NCBI GenBank assembly: GCA_959347315.1
Contig: OY365808.1
Span: forward strand, 5,904,787 to 5,968,786
Direction of reading: 5' to 3'
From: Bimastos eiseni
Taxonomy: Eukaryota; Annelida; Clitellata; Crassiclitellata; Lumbricidae
Length of the DNA: 64,000 nt
Positions 59,540 to 64,000 of this stretch are shown here, piece by piece (positions within the stretch are counted from its first letter, which is position 1; every line of letters begins with the position of its first letter). The notes below the pieces were generated by a model that saw only the letters and a list, made by a program, of their open reading frames with translations, was not told the DNA's origin and ran no database searches. Made by a program: the position numbers and the translations under genes.

Positions 59540-59900
59540 ATTTTTGCGGCCTCTGATATGGTCGATCATAAGATAATGCAGCGTCATCAACTGTTTACCT
59601 TGTGGCGTTTTGTTTAAACCCTCTTATATGGTTCAAATCTTATCTAATGGATCGTTCCTAGATGGTTGTCCTTGGTTAATCCTGGACTGAATTCGAGTTC
59701 GGTGTCCTCAAGGGCTCAGTCCTCGACTCAATCTCATAACTCTGTTATATGCAGCGGACATTCTTTCGTTATTAATTTTTCCAAATGCATGGCCACTGGC
59801 CACCTCTATGCTGACAACGTCCAAACCTGGATCAATTGACTCTGTCGCGGGATTTCCACTCATGGACGACGGTCAACTGACTTAACCCTTATTACAAGAA
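59540..59900 (+). mobile_element. CR1/L2-like LINE RT fragment, heavily decayed
   Basis: Nucleotide-level similarity to 17430-17660: GGGCTCAGTCCTCG, GCGGACATTC, GGCCACTGGCC-CCTCTATGCTGA and GTCCAAACCT. The expected YADD box reads as an N-substituted form (GCTGACAACG), so the catalytic Asp pair is lost. Upstream, GGTCGATCATAAGATAATG resembles the VDHxxL block. Confidence 0.8.
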
Positions 59901-60704
59901 GACGGCACATATAATGACCATCATCATTATTATAATGACACGACAAAGGAGCTGGTGGATAAGCTGCTGGACTGTGCTTAACTTTTAAAATAAGCTCTTC
60001 TTCTGTGGTTAGCTATAATGAGAATTTCGAAATTACGATTTGACGGTTGATGAAAGTAGCTTCATACGAAGATGAAGAGAGGGCGACACTTGCAAAGACA
60101 CAGACACAGAGCAGGCGACGATGAGCCGAAGAAACTGACAAGAGAGGAAATTAGGGAGAGGACAAATTAGTGATGTCAGACGGAGTTCTGATGAATAATG
60201 GACGACCTGCAACTTGGAGTCACGACGACTTCTCAGCTGAACGCTCTTTCCACACTCACACCTGCCTCGGCTTTTGGCTTAACGAAGACAAAGACGGACA
60301 CGAATACAGGCATCCAAACAGATAACAACGTACATGTGTATGCATACACAGATTTATAGACACAGAGATGTACAATGTACATTCGTGCATACTTAGGAGC
60401 TACCTATAAGCCGATTAAGCAGATATACATCTATAAAAACACATTGAAATCATTCTTAAATGTATGCATTTATATACACAAATAAATGGAACAACTCATC
60501 TGCATACATACATTGAAACGTATATCATTGGAACATACATACATTATATTTATACATGCATATATATATACATCATATCACACAGGCAAACATACACGCA
60601 TGCATACCTATACAGTATGCAACTATGCATACCTAAATGCATAGATACACATGCATATATATATACATATATATGTATATATATATATATATGTTACATA
60701 TTTC

Positions 60705-60797
60705 TTTTCGGCCGTGACTGGGCTAGGAGCACCTCTGAGTAGTTTCCCTTGAAGCGGCGCTATATAAATGATCGAAATAAATGAATGAATGAATATT
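60705..60797 (+). mobile_element. LINE 3' terminus with TGAA tail
   Basis: CCTTGAAGCGGCGCTATATA-AATGA followed by AAATAAATGAATGAATGAAT matches the CGCTATATAAAT + microsatellite end of CR1/L2-type elements. No coding part was seen upstream. Confidence 0.6.
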
Positions 60798-60943
60798 ATA
60801 TATAGATATATATATATTATGTCTGATGCATTCATGTACATACCTGCACTGCTTCAGCTCAACTGACATTCAGTTCTGAATTATAACAATAGTGCTTTGA
60901 AGACGTTGTATACACGCGCATCTATGCACGTCTGTATGCATTG

Positions 60944-60990
60944 TGTATGTATGTATGTATGTATGTATGTATGTTGTATGTATGTATTTT
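60944..60990. repeat. TATG microsatellite
   Basis: About ten GTAT units. Confidence 0.9.
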
Positions 60991-61372
60991 CACATATACG
61001 TCATTCACTTATCTAGCGCATTTATGCCCTCTGAAAGTGATGCTCATGTGGCTAACCGCTATCAAACTGCCAGAATCCATTACGAGGTTATAGAATGATA
61101 TACGTTTAATTGCCGTGCCAGCTTGTCATCTAAACAGATAAATCAGTTTCTAGAAACCTAAACAGATACTTATTTCCCTACGTTCTCTATTACAATGACG
61201 AGACCAGATATAGATGATACATAGCTTTGCCTCTGCACATCAGTCATCCTGGAACCAGTATATTAAGTCATATAGCGCACGCTTCAATCTGTAGATCCAT
61301 TGACCAATCACCATTCATCATATCCACAGTGAAAGCGATAACAGATGCGTAAACATACAATTACGTCCATGC

Positions 61373-61536
61373 ATATATATGCAATATATACATATATGCA
61401 ATATATACATATATGCAATATATACATATATGCAATATATACATATATGCAATATATACATATATGCAATATATACATATATGCAATATATACATATATG
61501 CAATATATACATATATGCAATATATACATATATGCA
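61373..61536. repeat. minisatellite, 17-bp unit ATATATGCAATATATAC
   Basis: About ten perfect head-to-tail copies of a 17-bp unit. 17 is not a multiple of 3, so all three frames read as a periodic IYCI/YMYI pattern, which explains several spurious open frames on both strands. Confidence 0.95.
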
Positions 61537-61794
61537 ACATTACGCATCGGCGTGCTATATATATATATATTTTTAGGGATATTATATTGACTGTATAAAT
61601 GTATGCTCGTAATGTTATATAATGTATGTAAATGTATGTAAGTTCTGATTGATGCATTTACCCATAAAATATATTCCGGATACAAATCAACGGTCACGTG
61701 ATCATTATAATATCTTCTTTGGGTACAGTATAACTTAGTTTTCGAGCAAAATTCGTGAATCTGTTTTCATACTTATTCTCACATATCAGGCAGG

Positions 61795-61876
61795 TACAGA
61801 CAGACAGACCAGCAGAGGGCAGGCAGATAGGCAGTCAGGCACTCAGGCAGACAGACAGACAGACAGACAGACAGAC
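61795..61876. repeat. GACA/GGCA microsatellite
   Basis: CAGACAGA and CAGGCAG units, about 80 bp. Confidence 0.9.
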
Positions 61877-62069
61877 ATTTGGTCACAATTAAATGAACTC
61901 TAGAAACAATCTATGAAATTAATTGAGACTGTTTCTAGACTCTAATCTAGAATAACTGTTTTGAAAATGTCTTGCGCAGACCATTTGCATAAAAACATCT
62001 CTATCCATTTTGTTTTCCTGCGCCTATTGTCTTGGTTATTGCTTGCACGATCTATCTGCGTGTAAGTAC

Positions 62070-62840
62070 CTGTGTCTGTCTGTCTATATGTCAGTCTATT
62101 TGTATATATGTCTATATGTATGTATGTATATATGTGTGTATCATGTATGTATGTACGTACGAAAACACGTATGTATGCATGTATGTATATTGTATGTATT
62201 TATGTATGTATGTATGTATGTTTGTATGTATGTATGTATGTATGTACGTACGTACATACGTATGTTGTATGTATGTATGTATGTTTGTATGTATGTTTGT
62301 ATGTATGTATGTATGTACGTACGTACGTATGTTGTATGTATGTATGTATGTTTGTATGTATGTTTGTATGTCTGTATGTATGTATGTACGTACGTACATA
62401 CGTATGTTGTATGTATGTATGTCTGTATGTATGTTTGTATGTATGTATGTATGTATGTACGTACGTATATACGTATGTTGTATGTATGTATGTATGTTTG
62501 TATGTATGTTTGTATGTATGTACGTACGTACATACGTATGTTGTATGTATGTTTGTATGTTTGTATGTACGTACGTACATACGTATGTTGTATGTATGTA
62601 TGTATGTATGTATGTATGTATGTTGTATGTATGTATGTATGTATGTATGTATGTATGTATGTATGTATGTATGTATGTATGTATGTATGTATGTATGTAT
62701 GTATGTATGTATGTTGTATGTATGTATATATGTATTGTATGTATGTATGTATGCATGTATGTACGTACGGATGTACGTATGTATGTAAGTATGTTCCGTC
62801 TGTCCGTCTGTCCGTTCGTCCGCCTGTCTACCTTTTTGTC
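62070..62840. repeat. TATG microsatellite with higher-order structure
   Basis: Over 700 bp of TATG units. GTACGTACGTACATACGTATG-type blocks ending in GTTG recur at about 62241, 62311, 62386, 62456, 62518 and 62565, separating runs of pure TATG or TTTG. From 62590 to 62740 the array is almost uninterrupted. It ends in GTCT/CCGT units to about 62840. The long open frames across it (MYVCMYVC type) are artefacts. Confidence 0.95.
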
Positions 62841-63185
62841 TGTCTGTGGGATTTCATAGGTCATGCAGAGGTTTCTTCCAGCGCGGACCTGAGGCGCAGC
62901 TGTATCCAACGTCTGTCTGTCTGTCGGCATCTGTGAGATCTGTGCAGCTAATGGAACCCAATCGAAACCAATCACTTCACTTAATCTCTGCGTTGCTTCT
63001 TCATCAAGCCATGAAACGTATGCAGAGACAGGCACAGACAGGGCAAGACTGAGGCAGATAGACATTCAGAGATACACAGAGGGAGAGACACGAAGTTGAC
63101 CTTTGTTGGCGGACAGAGAGGATTAGGACGAAAAGACGGAATTAATGGTAACCAATGACTATGATGATTCATATCATGGTCAAGT

Positions 63186-63365
63186 TAATAAAAGAGAGAA
63201 AGAGGCAAAAATACAGAGACAGAGAGACAGAAACAGAGACACAGAGATTGAGACAGAGGCAAATAGAAGAGACACAGAAACAGAAAGAGAGACAGAGATA
63301 GAGACAGATACAGAGAGAAGAAGAGGAAGATACAGAGAAACAGAAGCAAAAAGAGAGAGATGAGG
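63186..63365 (+). repeat. GAGACAGA purine-rich simple sequence
   Basis: Interrupted GAGACA/GAAACA units on the plus strand, ~180 bp. Confidence 0.9.
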
Positions 63366-63489
63366 GAAAGGTGTAAAAAGCTATAATTTCGGCCACAGTG
63401 CTTCTATATCGCAGAACAAAGAGAGCGCGCTGTCAAAGACGTTCAGAGGGAAAAGAGGGGAAAGAATGTTATCCCTTACACTATTTCAG

Positions 63490-63705
63490 AGCAATATCCA
63501 GTTAGAACATAATTACCAGGATGTCCAAGGACTTTGAACTGAGTGCGAGCTGGATGAGGAAGCCAATGCATAAAATAAGAGACATGGGAGAATTTATGAA
63601 GACGAGCAACAATATATCTGGCAGAATCATTGAGCAACTGACTGGATAGGGAGGGAGGAGGCGGATCTTATGAGACCAATCGGAAGAGAATTGCAGCATA
63701 CAAAT
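63490..63705 (-). mobile_element. probable CR1/L2-like LINE thumb fragment
   Basis: One minus-strand frame reads LNDSARYIVARLHKFSH, then YFMHWLPHPARTQFKVL, close to the LNxSARLI...LHWLPV...FKVL block of CR1/L2 RT proteins. Only this region is present. Confidence 0.7.
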
Positions 63706-64000
63706 GCACGAACTATTGAAGTCTAGGTAGATGTATGTAATTGTATTAATATTCTAATAAATCTCTGTTATTATTTTCGTGAATTTTACATGTGCACAAT
63801 ATCCCTTACGTTGTCTACGTACTTTCAAGTATTCAGCTTATTAGCTTTCAATGTGACTCAATGTTAACTTATACAGCTGTGCTATTCGGTGATTAAAATT
63901 AAATTGTATAAACAAGGGTTTTGATTTAAAAATTCAGTACATAATGCAACAAATTCAAGTAATTTTATTTCTCCGTTTTTTTCGTTTTTTATTACCCTTT

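Noticed and set aside
61373..61536. Possible CRISPR array from regular repeats
   Set aside because: Units are contiguous 17-mers with no unique spacers, in a eukaryotic genome: an ordinary minisatellite.
62010..63065. Open frames of 230-317 codons on both strands (MYVCMYVC and THIHTYIH types)
   Set aside because: They are produced by the TATG microsatellite, whose 4-bp unit is open in several frames; no protein family signal.

Overview
This is nuclear DNA from an intron-bearing animal. It holds long spliced genes with GT/AG introns, decayed non-LTR retrotransposons (CR1/L2-like and RTE-like), a probable tRNA-derived SINE, a PIF/Harbinger-like MITE family and many microsatellites. The gene families (ZNFX1-type helicases, THUMPD3) and repeat types suggest a marine invertebrate. 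The dispersed palindrome TAGGCCTA reminds me of echinoderm and other invertebrate-deuterostome sequence, but I cannot fix the phylum without a search.

Positions 1-27504 hold a minus-strand array of ZNFX1-type genes (SF1 helicase, NFX1-type zinc fingers, RZ finger). Copy B (27504-19011) and copy A (13127-4356) each have a ~6 kb exon carrying an N-terminal helical region, UPF1-like helicase and zinc-finger array, then an intron, then a final exon. The long open frame of the big exon appears to stop right after CCxxGK, but that stop is intronic. A phase-1 donor there matches a phase-1 acceptor in front of the downstream Arg/Ser/Asp/Glu-rich frame. Splicing joins the two and rebuilds an RZ-type zinc finger (C-x3-H-x16-C-x2-C) followed by a low-complexity tail. 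Copy C (1061-1) is a divergent third paralogue that runs off the window and carries one apparent frameshift. Copies A and B are nearly identical in the helicase core but diverged at the N-terminus, in a ~300-nt island inside the helicase, and in the zinc fingers and tail. That pattern fits gene conversion or selective divergence.

Positions 27505-33763 are repeat-rich: a foldback element, a decayed LINE, a TAGGCCTA cluster, a MITE and a SINE interrupted by a nested LINE tail.

Positions 33764-49821 hold a plus-strand THUMPD3 gene (tRNA guanosine N2-methyltransferase). I reconstructed nine exons totalling 1440 nt (479 residues plus stop), with every junction in phase. A 14-nt microexon encodes the core of the catalytic DxPFG motif. 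Its introns are loaded with CR1/L2-like fragments, tandem repeats and a MITE.

Positions 49822-64000 hold no gene I recognise. They contain a MITE, the 3' part of an RTE-like LINE with a pentamer tail, CR1-like fragments, a perfect-arm foldback and extensive microsatellite DNA.
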